DNA of 57,863 bases from JAGHAJ01 sp964559865 [NCBI: uncultured Synergistota bacterium]. GTDB taxonomy: Bacteria; Synergistota; JAGHAJ01. The DNA lies in assembly GCA_964559865.1 (NCBI GenBank), contig CAZLJD010000028.1, positions 1 through 57,863 on the forward strand, written 5' to 3'. Positions 1 through 11,512 of the stretch are shown in pieces. A program made the position numbers and the translations under genes. Each line of letters starts with the position of its first letter. Positions within the stretch are counted from its first letter, which is position 1. Under the pieces are notes generated by a model that was not told the DNA's origin, did not search any database, and saw nothing but the letters and a program-made list of their open reading frames with translations.

Positions 1-18
1 AGTTTTCAAAGCACAAAA

Positions 19-3000
19 TTAGCCCTCCACCCCATCTCCTCCGAAGATATCGTGCTGTTGAGGTGTCTGCTCCTCTTCTTCCCCTTTAGCTTTCACTACA
101 ACCTTTCTATACTTACGCAAGCCTGTACCAGCAGGTATGTAGTGCCCTATTATAACATTCTCTTTGAGTCCTTTCAAGTCGTCATACATCCCATTCACAG
201 CAGCCTTGGTAAGCACATGTGTCGTCTGCTGGAAGGATGCAGCAGAAAGGAAGCTATCAGTGGAAAGAGATGCCTTTGAAATACCATGAAGCAACGGTTT
301 TGCCCTCGCCTTTCTCTTTTTCCGCCTAAGGAGTCCTATATTCTCCTGAATCTTCACAACCTCCACTGCTTCCTGGATAGGTCTAATGGTAATCTCATCC
401 ACATTAGCGTTTGCAAGCTGCCTTATAGCCTTCTGATTAAGTTCCTGCCCTGCTGGGAGAACTACTTCGCCAGAAACGGTATCAAAAGCTGGGAGTGTCA
501 AAACATTCCCATAGACAATATCCGAGAGTATCTCAAATCTAAGCTCATTAAGGACAAGTTCCGAGTCTTCCAATACAACCCTATCAACCCTGTTTTCTAA
601 TATTTCATCAACTGTTACCGGCTCCAATACTGCCCCCTGCTTAGCAATCACCTTGTCATTAACAACTATATCCTGAGCTATCTCTTTTCCCCATGCCCTA
701 TCCAAAATAGCCTTGTGCAGCAAGTCCGGTATATACAAGGATTCCACTTTCCGCCACACCTTGATATTCGGTACATTACTTTTGGCCACTTTGTCAACTA
801 TCGTCCTCTCTAAGACAGTGTCTGCACTCGCTATCAACTCCCCACTATCCTCGTCAACTATGTCCTCTGCCAGTACACTCCCTACAAAAGACTTAAGTAC
901 TCTAACATCCTTGGTTACTATCCACTCTGCACCATTTATCTTGGAGATAATTTCATCTGCAACTTGCGAGTTAATATTTCTTCTACCACTCACATCCAAC
1001 CCATCCACCCATGTCTTTTCCAAGATATAAGACTTAAACTCTGTCTCCCCAACTATGTACTTAATCTCTAAACCATCTACATCAAGCTCTATTTCGCTAA
1101 TGGGACTATCTACAGAGATAATCTTAGCAAACGCCTCCGGAGACAACTCTTCTCCTCTCTTAAGAAATTCAATCTCCCCACTCCTGTCCTTCACAAAACT
1201 GAGAACCTTTCTGCCAACTATCTCTTTGTACTCCTCCTCTTCTATCCTTTCATTCATCTCATCTATAAGGGCATTCTGCCTGTTAAACTCATCTATACGC
1301 ACTACATAACCAGGTAACAGCTCCGTGTCACCTTCATCTATAATCTTGACCTTATCAGGTGGTGCTATCTTACGAGTAATAACCTCTATGTGCTTATCAG
1401 AGATGGTAACCCCCTGAGATAAATAGACCTTCTGCACCTCATCTACTATGTACTTTTGCACAGCTTTCAATCCCTTTATATCAAGTAGCTTATTAGGGTC
1501 AATATAGCCTGTAGTCAACTGCTGACCAGCTTCTACCTCATCTCCAACATCTACCAGAATTCTCACATTAGGCGAAACATTATAGACCTTGGACAACTCT
1601 TCATCTTCCAACGAAGTTATCACCAATTTCTTCCCCTTCTCTGCATCTTTTATCTGAGAGACTATACCGTCTATTTCCGAAATAATAGCTTCCCTCTTCG
1701 GTTTCCTCAGTTCAAACAACTGCTCCACCCTCGGGAGACCCTGCGTAATATCTTCTCCCTTTATCCTTATACCACCAGTGTGGAATGTCCTCAGGGTAAG
1801 CTGCGTCCCCGGTTCTCCTATGGACTGCGCAGAGACGATTCCAACTGCCTCCCCTATGTTTACGGGCCTACCTAAAGCAAGATCTCTACCGTAGCACTTG
1901 GCACATATACCACGCTTAGATCGGCATGTCAGAGGTGAACGAACTTTTACTCTTTTTATACCTACCTGTTCTATTCTCTTAGCAAGTTCCTTGGTTATCT
2001 CCTCGTTAGCCCGGACAATAATCTCCCCATCAGATGTCTTCACATCCTCTGCTGCATATCTACCAGTTATCCTATCCGCAAGAGACATCAGTTCTCCACC
2101 AAATTCATCTTTTATAGCCTCAAAGTATATACCATCTGTAGTGCCGCAATCCTCTTCGGTAATCATTATGTCTTGAGCCACATCTATAAGCCTCCTCGTA
2201 AGGTACCCAGACTTTGATGTCCTCAGAGCCGTATCCGCAAGACCCTTCCTTGCACCATGGGTAGAGATAAAGTACTCTAACACACTTAAACCTTCTCTAA
2301 AGTTGGAAAGTATAGGATACTCTATAATCTTACCAGATGGGTTTGCCATTAATCCTCTCATACCTGCCATCTGTGTCAACTGTCTTACACTACCTCTTGC
2401 ACCAGACTTCACCATGACCTTAAGAGGGTTCAGCTCATCCAAATTTCTTAGAATCACATCTGCAACGGTATCTGCAGCCTTCGTCCATATGGACTCTATT
2501 TTCTCCTCTCTTTCGTCATCAGTAATAATCCCCTTATCGTATTGCTCCGCAACGACTTTCTCACTCTCATGAGCTTCATCTATGACGTCCCACTTCTCTT
2601 TAGGCACCTTTACATCCGTTATGGATATAGTCAAACCAAACTTCGTTGCCATATGAAACCCCAGTTCCTTCAGGGCATCCAGAGTGCCAACCATAACATC
2701 GGGACCAAATCTTTCATACCCTTCCCTTAATATCTTCAACAACTTTTTCTTGTCTACTACATCATTAACAAAATCAAATCCTTCCGGTAGTGCCTCATTG
2801 AAAAGTATTCTTCCAACAGTGGTTTCAAAAAATCCCTCATCAGTACGCACCTTTATACGCGCGTGCAACCCCAGTTTGCCATATTCATACGCTACAAGGG
2901 CATCGTCAAAACTATAGAAATAGGAACCTTCACCCTTTTCTCCATCAACTATCAGTGTCATATAATACATACCAAGCACCATATCCTGGGTCGGCGTAAC

Positions 3001-4989
3001 AATAGGCCCACCATGAGCAGGAGAGAGTAAATTTCGTGCAGAAAGCATAATCAACCTACTCTCAGCCTGTGCATCTATAGATAGAGGAACATGAACTGCC
3101 ATCTGGTCACCATCAAAGTCTGCATTAAAAGCCGTACAAACAAGCGGATGAATCTGTATAGCTTTACCCTCTATTAACACTGGTTCAAACGCCTGAATTC
3201 CAAGCCTGTGAAGTGTAGGTGCTCTATTCAAAAGTACTGGATGCTCCTTTATCACCTCTTCCAAGACATCCCAAACTTCAGGCCTCCCCTTCTCTATCAT
3301 CTTTCTGGCACTTTTTATATTGCTAACAAAACCTTTTTCCGTTAACCTATTCATAACAAATGGTTTAAAGAGCTCCAGTGCCATCTGCCGTGGAAGACCG
3401 CACTGATGTAGTTTCAGTTTTGGCCCTACCACTATAACAGACCTACCGGAATAATCAACCCTCTTACCCAACAGATTTTGTCTAAACCTACCTTTTTTAC
3501 CACTCAACATGTCACTCAAGGACTTAAGTGGTCTGCCAGATGCATTAACAACCATCTTCCCTCTTCTACCATTATCTATCAAGGCATCAACAGACTCCTG
3601 CAACATCCTCTTCTCACTCTTCACGATGATATCCGGAGCCCTAAGGTCTATAAGTTTCTTCAATCTCGCATTCCTATTTATAACCCTTCTATAGAGATCA
3701 TTGAGGTCTGAACTTGCAAACCTACCCCCATCCAACTGAACCATTGGCCTTAAGTCTGGTGGTATCACAGGCAAAACCTCTAACACCATCCACTCAGGTC
3801 TATTTCCAGATTTTATAAACGCATTAACCACCTCAAGCCTCTTTATGAGCTTACTCCTCTTTTGTTTAGACGCATTCTTAAGAGCCCCTCGAATCTCGCT
3901 CGCAAGTGCTTCCAAATCAACATCCTCAAGGAGTCTCTTTATTGCTTCTGCCCCCATACCTGCCTCAAAGGACCTATCATAAAGTTTATAGGTTTCAACT
4001 TCTCTCTCCAACAGTATCTGCCCTTTATGTGTAGGAGTATTACCCGGGTTTATTACTATGTAGCACGGATCCTCTATATTCACATTCTCTTTCTCCACCT
4101 CAAATCTGCCCGGATATCTGTAGCTATACATCTTAAGTTCCCTTGAGGAAAGTATATCGTCCTTCTTAAACGGGAGCTTTGCCACATAGTTAACTATAAA
4201 CATCTCTTTGTCATTGTGAGTGAATCTTTCTACTTTAACATAATCCTTAGTTTGCTTGCTCATATTGGCCAACTCGGTAGCAGAAATGATATCCCCAACT
4301 TTGTAAGGAATATCTGCACCCAAAACTACATCCACAACCTTAAAACATGGTTCAACCTCTATGGAATTCTCACCATATCTCTGCCTGTACCTACCAACCT
4401 CTTCCTCACTTATGTAACTTCCTGCTTCTATCAGAATATCATCTGTCCACTTAACCCTGTATGCCTCCTCTGCGATAAACTTCTTGTTAAAATACCTGTG
4501 TATCTCAAATTCTGACTGCGATATGAGGTCACCCTTATAGAGGTTTATCCCTTTTCTGCTACCCGGGTTTATCACCTTATACAGTGGTTCCAACCTACGC
4601 AAGGAGGCAAAGTACACTACTCTTTCCAGATCCCTTGTAGGCACATCCAATATCTGGCTTATCATACTGGGAATGCCTTTCAAATACCATATATGGACAA
4701 CAGGAGCTGCAAGCTCTATATGTCCCATCCTCTCTCTTCTAACCTTAGATTCAGTAACCTCAACTCCACACTTCTCACACACTACCCCTTTGTATTTTGC
4801 CTTCTTGTACTTACCACAATTACACTCATAATCTTTGGTAGGACCAAATATGCGTTCACAGAAAAGACCGTCCCTTTCAGGTTTTAAAGTTCTATAGTTG
4901 ATAGTTTCTGCCTTTTTTACCTCTCCCCGGGACCAATCTCTTATCTTTTCTGGCGACGCCAACGATATCCTTATACCTTTTATACCCAT
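19..4989 (-). CDS. rpoC: DNA-directed RNA polymerase subunit beta'
   Basis: This is the catalytic beta' subunit of RNA polymerase. The N-terminal zinc-binding cysteines are at about residues 56, 58, 71 and 74, the Mg-binding [12 protein letters not shown] motif is at about 622-633, and the C-terminal zinc region ([10 protein letters not shown]) and the terminal [20 protein letters not shown] block are intact. At about 1656 aa it is much longer than the 1200-1400 aa form. Two insertions explain this: about residues 150-345, with five copies of a G-D-I-I-S-x-x-E-L-like unit, and about 1275-1560, with three copies of a unit resembling the segment just before the second zinc site. The ATG at 4989 has an upstream GGAGGAAGG and lies 3 nt after the rpoB stop, so the two genes are cotranscribed. 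The acidic tail ends 18 bases from the window edge, and no terminator is visible there. Confidence 0.98.
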   Translation of the reverse strand: MGIKGIRISLASPEKIRDWSRGEVKKAETINYRTLKPERDGLFCERIFGPTKDYECNCGKYKKAKYKGVVCEKCGVEVTESKVRRERMGHIELAAPVVHIWYLKGIPSMISQILDVPTRDLERVVYFASLRRLEPLYKVINPGSRKGINLYKGDLISQSEFEIHRYFNKKFIAEEAYRVKWTDDILIEAGSYISEEEVGRYRQRYGENSIEVEPCFKVVDVVLGADIPYKVGDIISATELANMSKQTKDYVKVERFTHNDKEMFIVNYVAKLPFKKDDILSSRELKMYSYRYPGRFEVEKENVNIEDPCYIVINPGNTPTHKGQILLEREVETYKLYDRSFEAGMGAEAIKRLLEDVDLEALASEIRGALKNASKQKRSKLIKRLEVVNAFIKSGNRPEWMVLEVLPVIPPDLRPMVQLDGGRFASSDLNDLYRRVINRNARLKKLIDLRAPDIIVKSEKRMLQESVDALIDNGRRGKMVVNASGRPLKSLSDMLSGKKGRFRQNLLGKRVDYSGRSVIVVGPKLKLHQCGLPRQMALELFKPFVMNRLTEKGFVSNIKSARKMIEKGRPEVWDVLEEVIKEHPVLLNRAPTLHRLGIQAFEPVLIEGKAIQIHPLVCTAFNADFDGDQMAVHVPLSIDAQAESRLIMLSARNLLSPAHGGPIVTPTQDMVLGMYYMTLIVDGEKGEGSYFYSFDDALVAYEYGKLGLHARIKVRTDEGFFETTVGRILFNEALPEGFDFVNDVVDKKKLLKILREGYERFGPDVMVGTLDALKELGFHMATKFGLTISITDVKVPKEKWDVIDEAHESEKVVAEQYDKGIITDDEREEKIESIWTKAADTVADVILRNLDELNPLKVMVKSGARGSVRQLTQMAGMRGLMANPSGKIIEYPILSNFREGLSVLEYFISTHGARKGLADTALRTSKSGYLTRRLIDVAQDIMITEEDCGTTDGIYFEAIKDEFGGELMSLADRITGRYAAEDVKTSDGEIIVRANEEITKELAKRIEQVGIKRVKVRSPLTCRSKRGICAKCYGRDLALGRPVNIGEAVGIVSAQSIGEPGTQLTLRTFHTGGIRIKGEDITQGLPRVEQLFELRKPKREAIISEIDGIVSQIKDAEKGKKLVITSLEDEELSKVYNVSPNVRILVDVGDEVEAGQQLTTGYIDPNKLLDIKGLKAVQKYIVDEVQKVYLSQGVTISDKHIEVITRKIAPPDKVKIIDEGDTELLPGYVVRIDEFNRQNALIDEMNERIEEEEYKEIVGRKVLSFVKDRSGEIEFLKRGEELSPEAFAKIISVDSPISEIELDVDGLEIKYIVGETEFKSYILEKTWVDGLDVSGRRNINSQVADEIISKINGAEWIVTKDVRVLKSFVGSVLAEDIVDEDSGELIASADTVLERTIVDKVAKSNVPNIKVWRKVESLYIPDLLHKAILDRAWGKEIAQDIVVNDKVIAKQGAVLEPVTVDEILENRVDRVVLEDSELVLNELRFEILSDIVYGNVLTLPAFDTVSGEVVLPAGQELNQKAIRQLANANVDEITIRPIQEAVEVVKIQENIGLLRRKKRKARAKPLLHGISKASLSTDSFLSAASFQQTTHVLTKAAVNGMYDDLKGLKENVIIGHYIPAGTGLRKYRKVVVKAKGEEEEQTPQQHDIFGGDGVEG

Positions 4990-4992
4990 TAC

Positions 4993-7900
4993 CTATCCTT
5001 CCTCCCCTGATTTAAGGATAACCTCCGTCAAAGAGTCCCTCTTCTCCTCCTTAGCCTCATCCTCATCCGGTTCTTCTTCAACCTCCACATCAAGAGCAAG
5101 TCCCTGCATCTCCTTCACAAGGACCTTAAACGACTCCGGAACACCCACGCTACTTATCTGATTGCCTTTTACAACGGACTCGTAAGCCTTAACCCTTCCA
5201 TCTATATCATCGGACTTTATTGTAAGCATTTCCTGCAGAGTACTTGCCGCACCATAGCCTTCTAATGCCCACACCTCCATCTCCCCAAATCTCTGCCCAC
5301 CAAATTGCGCCTTTCCTCCGAGTGGCTGCTGGGTTATCAAAGAGTAAGGCCCTATCGAACGTGCATGTATCTTATCGTCAACAAGATGTATAAGCTTCAT
5401 CATGTAAATATAGCCAACCACCACAGGGTGATCGAACGGTTCACCCGTCCTGCCATCATACAACACACTCTTACCTTCAGGAGACATCCACCCATACTTC
5501 TCCGAAAGCTCCTTGAGTCCCTCCAACACCCTATCCACTTCAACACCATCGAAAACAGGTGTAGCTATATACACGCCCTTATCCTTTGCAATGAAGCCAA
5601 GGTGAGTCTCTAAAACCTGTCCAAGGTTCATTCTCGATGGAACCCCAAGCGGATTCAAAACTATGTCAACAGGGGTACCATCAGGTAAAAATGGCATGTC
5701 TTCTTCTGGCATAATCTTAGAAATAACACCCTTATTCCCATGCCTACCCGATAACTTGTCACCAACAGACACTTTCCTCATCTGCGCTACATACACCTTT
5801 ACCATCTTATTTACCCCTGGTGGGAGGCTGTCGCTGTTCTCTTTAGAAAATACCTTCACATAGACAACCTTTCCACCTTCACCATAAGGAACCCTCAACG
5901 ATGTGTCTCTTACCTCCCTCGCCTTATCCCCAAATATCGCCCTCAACAACTTCTCCTCCGGACTAAGGTCACTTTCTCCCTTCGGTGTAATCTTACCTAC
6001 CAGTATACTACCAGACTTTACTTCGGCACCTACCCTGACAATGCCATTCTCATCAAGATCTTTCAAAGCATCTTCACCAACATTTGGTATATCTCTTGTT
6101 ATCTCTTCTGGACCAAGCTTCGTATCTCTTGCCTCTACCTCATATTCTTCTATATGGATAGAACTAAAAACATCTTCCTTTACCAACCTCTCGTTGATCA
6201 AGATGGCATCCTCGTAGTTATAACCCTCCCAAGGCATAAACGCTACCAGCAGGTTTCTGCCAAGTGCAAGCTCCCCACCATCCATGGAAGGACCATCTGC
6301 AATAACCTGCCCCTTATGGACTTTATCGCCTTTTTCCACTATAGGCTTCTGATCTATACATGTCCCCTGATTCGACCTCCTAAAACGTAGGAGGTGATAC
6401 TCGTCTTTTGTGCCATCTTCTCTATCCACGACGATCTTACTTCCAGAAACATAACTTACAATACCGTCTGCCTTGGCTACTACAAGCATACCAGAGTCAT
6501 ATGCCGCCTTACGCTCCATACCTGTTCCAACCAATGGAGCCTCCGGTTTTATCAATGGAACGGATTGCCTCTGCATGTTAGAACCCATCAAAGCCCTATT
6601 TGCATCGTCATGTTCTAAAAACGGGATCAAAGATGTAGAAACACTAACAACCTGCTTTGGAGAAACATCCATGTAGTTGATCTTCTCCGTCGGGACCATT
6701 ATGAGCTCCCCTCTATGCCTGGCTACAACCGTTTCATTAGCAAGCCTACCGTTTTCTATCTTTTCATTCGCCTGTGCAATATAGTATTCATCTTCCTCAT
6801 CAGCAGAGAGATAGACAACTTCATCTGTAACAACTCCATTTACCACTTTACGGTAAGGTGTCCTTATAAAACCAAGTTCATCAACCTTAGAATATGTGGT
6901 CAGAGAAACCACCAGACCTATATTTGGACCCTCCGGTGTCTCTATAGGGCATATCCTACCGTAATGAGTATAGTGAACATCTCTTGCCTCAAAACCTGCC
7001 CTCTCTCTGCTCAATCCACCAGGACCAAGTGCGCTTAATCTTCTCTTGTTTGTAAGCTCTGCCAACGGGTTTGTCTGATCCATAAATTGAGAGAGCTGAC
7101 TGCTACCAAAGAACTCCCTAACAGATGCGACAACGGGTCTCACATTGAGCAAATTCTGAGGCGTTGCCGTAGCAAGGTCAGGAAACGTGGACATTCTGTC
7201 CCTGACATTCTTACTCATCCTGAGGAACCCAACCCTCAAATGTCCTTCGAGTAGTTCTCCCACAGCGCGTACTCTTCTATTACCAAGGTGATCTATATCG
7301 TCCACATCTTCGTAGCCATTTTTAAGTTTTATAAGGTGCAGTAGAATGGCATCAAGATCATCCAATGTTATAATATGGACATCCATAGGAACCCGGATCT
7401 TGAGTTTCTTGTTCATCTTAAATCTTCCTACCACACCAAGGCTATATCTCCTATCGTTAAAGAACATCTCCCTTATAAGCTCTCGTGCATTTTCTATCCT
7501 AAGTGGGTCTGTTGGACGCAGCCTCGAAAACAGCTCGAGATATGCATCTTCCTGCGTCTGGGTAGGATCCAAGTGCAAAGTGTTTGCTACCACGGGGTCC
7601 ACATCATACACCTTTATAGTGGATACATTATTATCAAACAACATAGAGACTTCATCTGTCCCGAGGTACCTTCCTCGTTCAACTACAACTGCCCCTGTGG
7701 AAGGGTTGTACACATTTTCAGCCACAATCTTGCCTTTTACCTCATCTGCTATTACGGATACCTCTTCTATACCACCAGAGAATCTTTCTAATATTTCAAT
7801 GTTGTCCTTTCTACCAAAAACCTTTAACAGTATAGTGTAAGGTATCCTCTTTCTTCTATCTATCTTCGCATACAGGACATCATTGCTCAATTCAAACTCT

Positions 7901-8418
7901 ATCCACGACCCATGTTGGGGGATAATCTTTCCGGTATATACGGTGCTTCCAGATGTAGATTTTTCCTCCAAAAAGTATATCCCGTAAGACCGTGTTAACT
8001 GACTCACAACCACCCTCTCAACACCATTAATAATGAAAGTGCCTCTATCCGTCATCAAAGGGATCTCTCCAAAGAAGACCTCTTCTTCCTTTATTTCTCC
8101 CGTCTCCCTATCCTCCAACCGCATTCTGGCATACAAAGGAGCTTGATAATTGACATCTTGCTCCAGCGCATCCCACTCACTCATACGGGGTTCACCTATC
8201 CTATATTCAACAAAATCCAACGAGAACCTACCATTGAAGCTGTCAATGGGAAATGTATGCCTAAACAACCACTGAAGACCAACATTCTCGCGCTTGGAGG
8301 GTTCTACATCCTTTTGAAGAAACTTTTTGAAGGAAGTAAGCTGAAGCTCAATAAGATTAGGAATCTCCAACACTTCCTTGATCCTATTAAAAAATTGTCT
8401 TTCTCTCATTTCAGCCAA
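4993..8418 (-). CDS. rpoB: DNA-directed RNA polymerase subunit beta
   Basis: This is the beta subunit of RNA polymerase, full length at about 1141 aa. Recognisable blocks include the rifampicin pocket ([14 protein letters not shown], then [18 protein letters not shown]), [16 protein letters not shown], and the C-terminal [20 protein letters not shown] with the switch-region [12 protein letters not shown]. The frame is open to a TTG at 8463, but a near-consensus promoter puts the transcription start at about 8463, so that TTG would have no leader. I prefer the TTG at 8418, which has GGTGAGGTGA five bases upstream; the ATGs at 8436 and 8409 are alternatives. The residue matching E. coli His526 is Asn (codon 7048-7050). 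The upstream neighbour is transketolase, not rplL, so the gene has left the usual rplKAJL-rpoBC arrangement. Confidence 0.97.
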   Translation of the reverse strand: MAEMRERQFFNRIKEVLEIPNLIELQLTSFKKFLQKDVEPSKRENVGLQWLFRHTFPIDSFNGRFSLDFVEYRIGEPRMSEWDALEQDVNYQAPLYARMRLEDRETGEIKEEEVFFGEIPLMTDRGTFIINGVERVVVSQLTRSYGIYFLEEKSTSGSTVYTGKIIPQHGSWIEFELSNDVLYAKIDRRKRIPYTILLKVFGRKDNIEILERFSGGIEEVSVIADEVKGKIVAENVYNPSTGAVVVERGRYLGTDEVSMLFDNNVSTIKVYDVDPVVANTLHLDPTQTQEDAYLELFSRLRPTDPLRIENARELIREMFFNDRRYSLGVVGRFKMNKKLKIRVPMDVHIITLDDLDAILLHLIKLKNGYEDVDDIDHLGNRRVRAVGELLEGHLRVGFLRMSKNVRDRMSTFPDLATATPQNLLNVRPVVASVREFFGSSQLSQFMDQTNPLAELTNKRRLSALGPGGLSRERAGFEARDVHYTHYGRICPIETPEGPNIGLVVSLTTYSKVDELGFIRTPYRKVVNGVVTDEVVYLSADEEDEYYIAQANEKIENGRLANETVVARHRGELIMVPTEKINYMDVSPKQVVSVSTSLIPFLEHDDANRALMGSNMQRQSVPLIKPEAPLVGTGMERKAAYDSGMLVVAKADGIVSYVSGSKIVVDREDGTKDEYHLLRFRRSNQGTCIDQKPIVEKGDKVHKGQVIADGPSMDGGELALGRNLLVAFMPWEGYNYEDAILINERLVKEDVFSSIHIEEYEVEARDTKLGPEEITRDIPNVGEDALKDLDENGIVRVGAEVKSGSILVGKITPKGESDLSPEEKLLRAIFGDKAREVRDTSLRVPYGEGGKVVYVKVFSKENSDSLPPGVNKMVKVYVAQMRKVSVGDKLSGRHGNKGVISKIMPEEDMPFLPDGTPVDIVLNPLGVPSRMNLGQVLETHLGFIAKDKGVYIATPVFDGVEVDRVLEGLKELSEKYGWMSPEGKSVLYDGRTGEPFDHPVVVGYIYMMKLIHLVDDKIHARSIGPYSLITQQPLGGKAQFGGQRFGEMEVWALEGYGAASTLQEMLTIKSDDIDGRVKAYESVVKGNQISSVGVPESFKVLVKEMQGLALDVEVEEEPDEDEAKEEKRDSLTEVILKSGEEG

Positions 8419-8469
8419 AAGACTCACCTCACCCATGGGTATTAAAAATCTGGAATAAGACAATTTTTA

Positions 8470-8498
8470 ATGATACGACATATCTTATGAAATGTCAA
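8470..8498 (-). promoter_or_regulatory. Sigma-70-type promoter of rpoB-rpoC
   Basis: On the minus strand a perfect -35 box TTGACA (8493-8498) and a -10 box TATCAT (8470-8475) are separated by 17 bases. Transcription would begin near 8463, giving a leader of about 45 nt before the TTG at 8418. The promoter sits in the 100-base gap after transketolase, with no terminator hairpin visible there, so read-through from upstream is also possible. Confidence 0.8.
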
Positions 8499-8563
8499 TA
8501 AAAAAATATTTGTGGAATTTTGTGCAGCGTTCAATTTAGAAGAGTCTTCATCACGGGGGAACA

Positions 8564-10549
8564 TCACCTGTTCAAGAGATCCACCACTTCCTCATAGAGA
8601 TTTTGTACCGTAAATCCAAACTTTTCAAACAATACACTTCCCGGTGCTGATGCACCAAATCTGTTTATCCCTATCACTTTGCCGTCCATACCAACATATT
8701 TGTACCATCCATCAGGTACCCCCGCTTCTATAACCACCCGCCTCCTTACACCCTTCGGCAACACACTCTCTTTGTAATCTTCGTCCTGCTCCTCAAACAA
8801 CTCTACACACGGCATACTAACAACTCTCACATTTACAGGCTCTCTGACCAACCTTTCGTAAACTGAGAGTGCTATCTGTACTTCCGAACCGGTAGCAATT
8901 ATTATAACATCCGGGTTACCATCCGAATCTGCCAAAATGTACCCACCCCTATGCACACCGTCTGCAGGTGCATACTTATTCCTATCTATCAAAGGCAGTT
9001 TTTGTCTTGTAAGAACCAACGCAACAGGCCCCTCACTCCTCTTAAGGGCAATCTTCCACGCCTCCAAGACCTCCAAAGCATCAGCCGGTCTTATCACCCA
9101 AAGGTTAGGTATAGCTCTCAACGCAAAGAGATGTTCCACCGGTTGGTGAGTTGGGCCATCTTCTCCTATACCTATAGAATCATGGGTAAAAATGTATATA
9201 ACATGGACCCCCATGAGTGCAGCCAACCTAATAGCAGGCCTCATATAGTCCGAAAAGACCAAAAATGTCGCCCCATAAGGTATTATCATATTGCTCAACG
9301 CCATGCCATTCAATATAGCTCCCATTGCATGCTCCCTGACACCAAAGTGTATATTCCTACCACACTTATCCACACCAAAATCCCCAAAGCCCTTAAGGTA
9401 AGTGTTATTAGAAGGCGCTAAGTCTGCAGAGCCACCCACCAACATCGGTAGCGAACTCGATATTCTGTTCAAGACCTCCCCTGATGCCTTACGAGTAGCA
9501 ACTGCCCCTCCCTTTCCAAAATCCGTAAAAAGTTCCTCCCAATTCACACTCAGCTCATTTTTACTCCAATGGTCCCATTCTTCTGCAAGTTTCGGGTACT
9601 CCTTCCTGTATGCCAAAAACAGCTCATTCCACCTTCTCTCAACATCCTTGCCTCTCTCAACTGCAACTCTCATATAACTAAGAACTTCATCAGGGACATA
9701 AAACGGTTCGGCCGGCCAGTTAAAGCGCTCTTTTACCAGCTTAACCTCATCTTCACCCAAAGGTGCACCATGAGCAGCAGCTTTATCCTGTTTGTTAGGA
9801 CTACCATATCCTATGTGCGTCCTTGCTATTATCAAGGAGGGTTTATCCCTTTGCTCAATAGCGGCAGCGATAGTCTTCTCCACTGCATTTAAGTCGTATC
9901 CATCTACCTTTCTAACATCCCAGCCATAAGCCAAAAACCTGCCCGCAACATCTTCGGAAAAGGCAAGGTCGGTACTACCTTCTATCGTAATCCTGTTATC
10001 AGAATATATGTATACTATATTACCAAGTTTAAGGTGCCCAGCTATAGATGCAGCCTCAGATGAAACACCCTCCATTATATCACCGTCGCTCAAAATAGCA
10101 AATACACGGTAATCTACAATTGGAAACCCGTCTCTGTTAAAGTATTCAGCGAGGTATCTTTCTGCCATAGCCATACCTACCCCGGTAGCAAACCCCTGTC
10201 CAAGAGGCCCTGTTGTCATCTCCACACCTACCGATGGGTCGTACTCAGGGTGGCCAGGTGTCTTAGAACCCCACTGTCTAAACTGCTTCAGGTCCTCCAA
10301 AGTAAGATTATATCCAGTCAGGTAAAGTAATGAATAAAGGAGTGCAGAGCCGTGCCCTGCAGAGAGAACGAATCTATCTCTATTAGCCCACTTCGGGTTA
10401 GCAGGATTATGCTTCAGAAACCTGCTCCAGAGTACATAAGCTATCGGGGCATCTCCCATAGGCATACCTGGATGCCCCGATTTCGCCTTTTCAACCATAT
10501 CTATGCTAAGCATCCTTATAGTATTAATACACAGCTCATCTATGTTCAA
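8564..10549 (-). CDS. tkt: Transketolase
   Basis: This is a full-length (about 660 aa) thiamine-diphosphate-dependent transketolase of the non-oxidative pentose phosphate pathway, which moves two-carbon ketol units between sugar phosphates. Visible motifs are [19 protein letters not shown] near the N-terminus, the ThDP/Mg segment [14 protein letters not shown], the pyrimidine-domain [16 protein letters not shown], and the [18 protein letters not shown] loop. The frame is open to a TTG at 10564, but the TTG at 10549 has GGGGGGTG about seven bases upstream and gives the usual N-terminus ([15 protein letters not shown]). It begins only some 20 nt after the ABC-2 permease stop, so it is probably transcribed from the exporter promoter at about 13720-13744. 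The pathway link is to Gnd and the gluconate kinase elsewhere in the window. Confidence 0.96.
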   Translation of the reverse strand: MNIDELCINTIRMLSIDMVEKAKSGHPGMPMGDAPIAYVLWSRFLKHNPANPKWANRDRFVLSAGHGSALLYSLLYLTGYNLTLEDLKQFRQWGSKTPGHPEYDPSVGVEMTTGPLGQGFATGVGMAMAERYLAEYFNRDGFPIVDYRVFAILSDGDIMEGVSSEAASIAGHLKLGNIVYIYSDNRITIEGSTDLAFSEDVAGRFLAYGWDVRKVDGYDLNAVEKTIAAAIEQRDKPSLIIARTHIGYGSPNKQDKAAAHGAPLGEDEVKLVKERFNWPAEPFYVPDEVLSYMRVAVERGKDVERRWNELFLAYRKEYPKLAEEWDHWSKNELSVNWEELFTDFGKGGAVATRKASGEVLNRISSSLPMLVGGSADLAPSNNTYLKGFGDFGVDKCGRNIHFGVREHAMGAILNGMALSNMIIPYGATFLVFSDYMRPAIRLAALMGVHVIYIFTHDSIGIGEDGPTHQPVEHLFALRAIPNLWVIRPADALEVLEAWKIALKRSEGPVALVLTRQKLPLIDRNKYAPADGVHRGGYILADSDGNPDVIIIATGSEVQIALSVYERLVREPVNVRVVSMPCVELFEEQDEDYKESVLPKGVRRRVVIEAGVPDGWYKYVGMDGKVIGINRFGASAPGSVLFEKFGFTVQNLYEEVVDLLNR

Positions 10550-10570
10550 AGCAACACCCCCCAACAGGAC

Positions 10571-11512
10571 CTAAGTAGCCCTGATCTCCTGTCTCATAAA
10601 TTTCACATAAGAGATGGCAAAGCATACAAGCATCAACGCTATAAGGCTAACAAACTGTGGCCATACCACCATGATACTCTGCCCCAAGGGAAGTGGTGTT
10701 GGAAGCAGACCTTTGAGTTGGCTCTGAAAAACCACTCCAAACACCCTAACAGACGGATTGAGTATAGCGATAGAAATCTCTTCAAAGAGAACCGCAGGAG
10801 AAATCCTCATAATCATGCTCTTCACGGTTTCATGCTTCGCAACGACGGCTGCCGTAGCCGTTTTGGTAATAGGCACCGCTTTGTCTGCAATAACACCTGC
10901 TATCATGTACATAAAGAATGTAAAAAATATCCACACCATTATGGAGACCAATGCTGACGTTGAGGTTCTTTCGAATAGTATTGAAAACAGGATACCAAGA
11001 CTCAACCAGAACGATATGTATATAGTACTTGCAACGAAGAATACAAACACTCTTCCAATCTCCTCTGCATTAGGAACAACCCCAAGAGCATACATGCTTA
11101 CCCCTGCTATTATCACTATAATGCTGGCTATTGTAATTGCAACCGTGGCTACACCAGCCCAAAACTTACCGTTTATCACCGCATCTCTATATATAGGCTG
11201 AGACATAAGGAGACTCAATGTGCCCCTTGCTCTTTCACCGCTTATAGCGTCAAAACCCAGAATTATCCCGATTAAAGGCCCAAAAAAGCTTATAAAGAAA
11301 ACAAAGGATGGCACGGCACCTGCAGAAGAGGAAAGCAATGTTAAAAATAGATACTTCTTGTCAGCAGTAGCTGATATACCTTGACTCGCCATGTAAGAAA
11401 CGGAAAGACTCGTAACAAATATAATAAGAAACAGTATCAAAAACCTCTTACTTCCAAAGTAATCTGCTAACTCCTTCCAAAATACAACTCTCACGCCAGA
11501 CATTGCCATCAC
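10571..11512 (-). CDS. ABC-2 type exporter permease
   Basis: This is a membrane subunit of an ABC exporter, about 310 aa with about six hydrophobic segments. The N-terminal amphipathic start (VVFWKELADYFGSKRFLILF) and the SGERARGTLSLLMSQPIYRDAVINGKF motif in the first cytoplasmic region are characteristic of the ABC-2/NosY-like family. The start is ambiguous among GTG 11512, ATG 11509 and ATG 11503; the upstream AGGAAGGGTG favours the ATGs. It overlaps the stop of the ATPase gene and follows the NEW3-domain gene, so the three form one exporter unit. The substrate cannot be read from the sequence. Membrane-protein turnover, lipid or polysaccharide export, and drug efflux are all conceivable. 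Confidence 0.88.
   Translation of the reverse strand: MMAMSGVRVVFWKELADYFGSKRFLILFLIIFVTSLSVSYMASQGISATADKKYLFLTLLSSSAGAVPSFVFFISFFGPLIGIILGFDAISGERARGTLSLLMSQPIYRDAVINGKFWAGVATVAITIASIIVIIAGVSMYALGVVPNAEEIGRVFVFFVASTIYISFWLSLGILFSILFERTSTSALVSIMVWIFFTFFMYMIAGVIADKAVPITKTATAAVVAKHETVKSMIMRISPAVLFEEISIAILNPSVRVFGVVFQSQLKGLLPTPLPLGQSIMVVWPQFVSLIALMLVCFAISYVKFMRQEIRAT

Noticed and set aside
52-7840. Many plus-strand open frames of 60-165 codons opposite rpoC and rpoB
   Set aside because: They are antisense to strongly conserved coding sequence, lack ribosome-binding sites and show compositions expected of complement-strand shadows.
8419-8463. N-terminal extension of RpoB from TTG at 8463
   Set aside because: The predicted transcription start is at about 8463, there is no ribosome-binding site, and the extension is not typical of RpoB.
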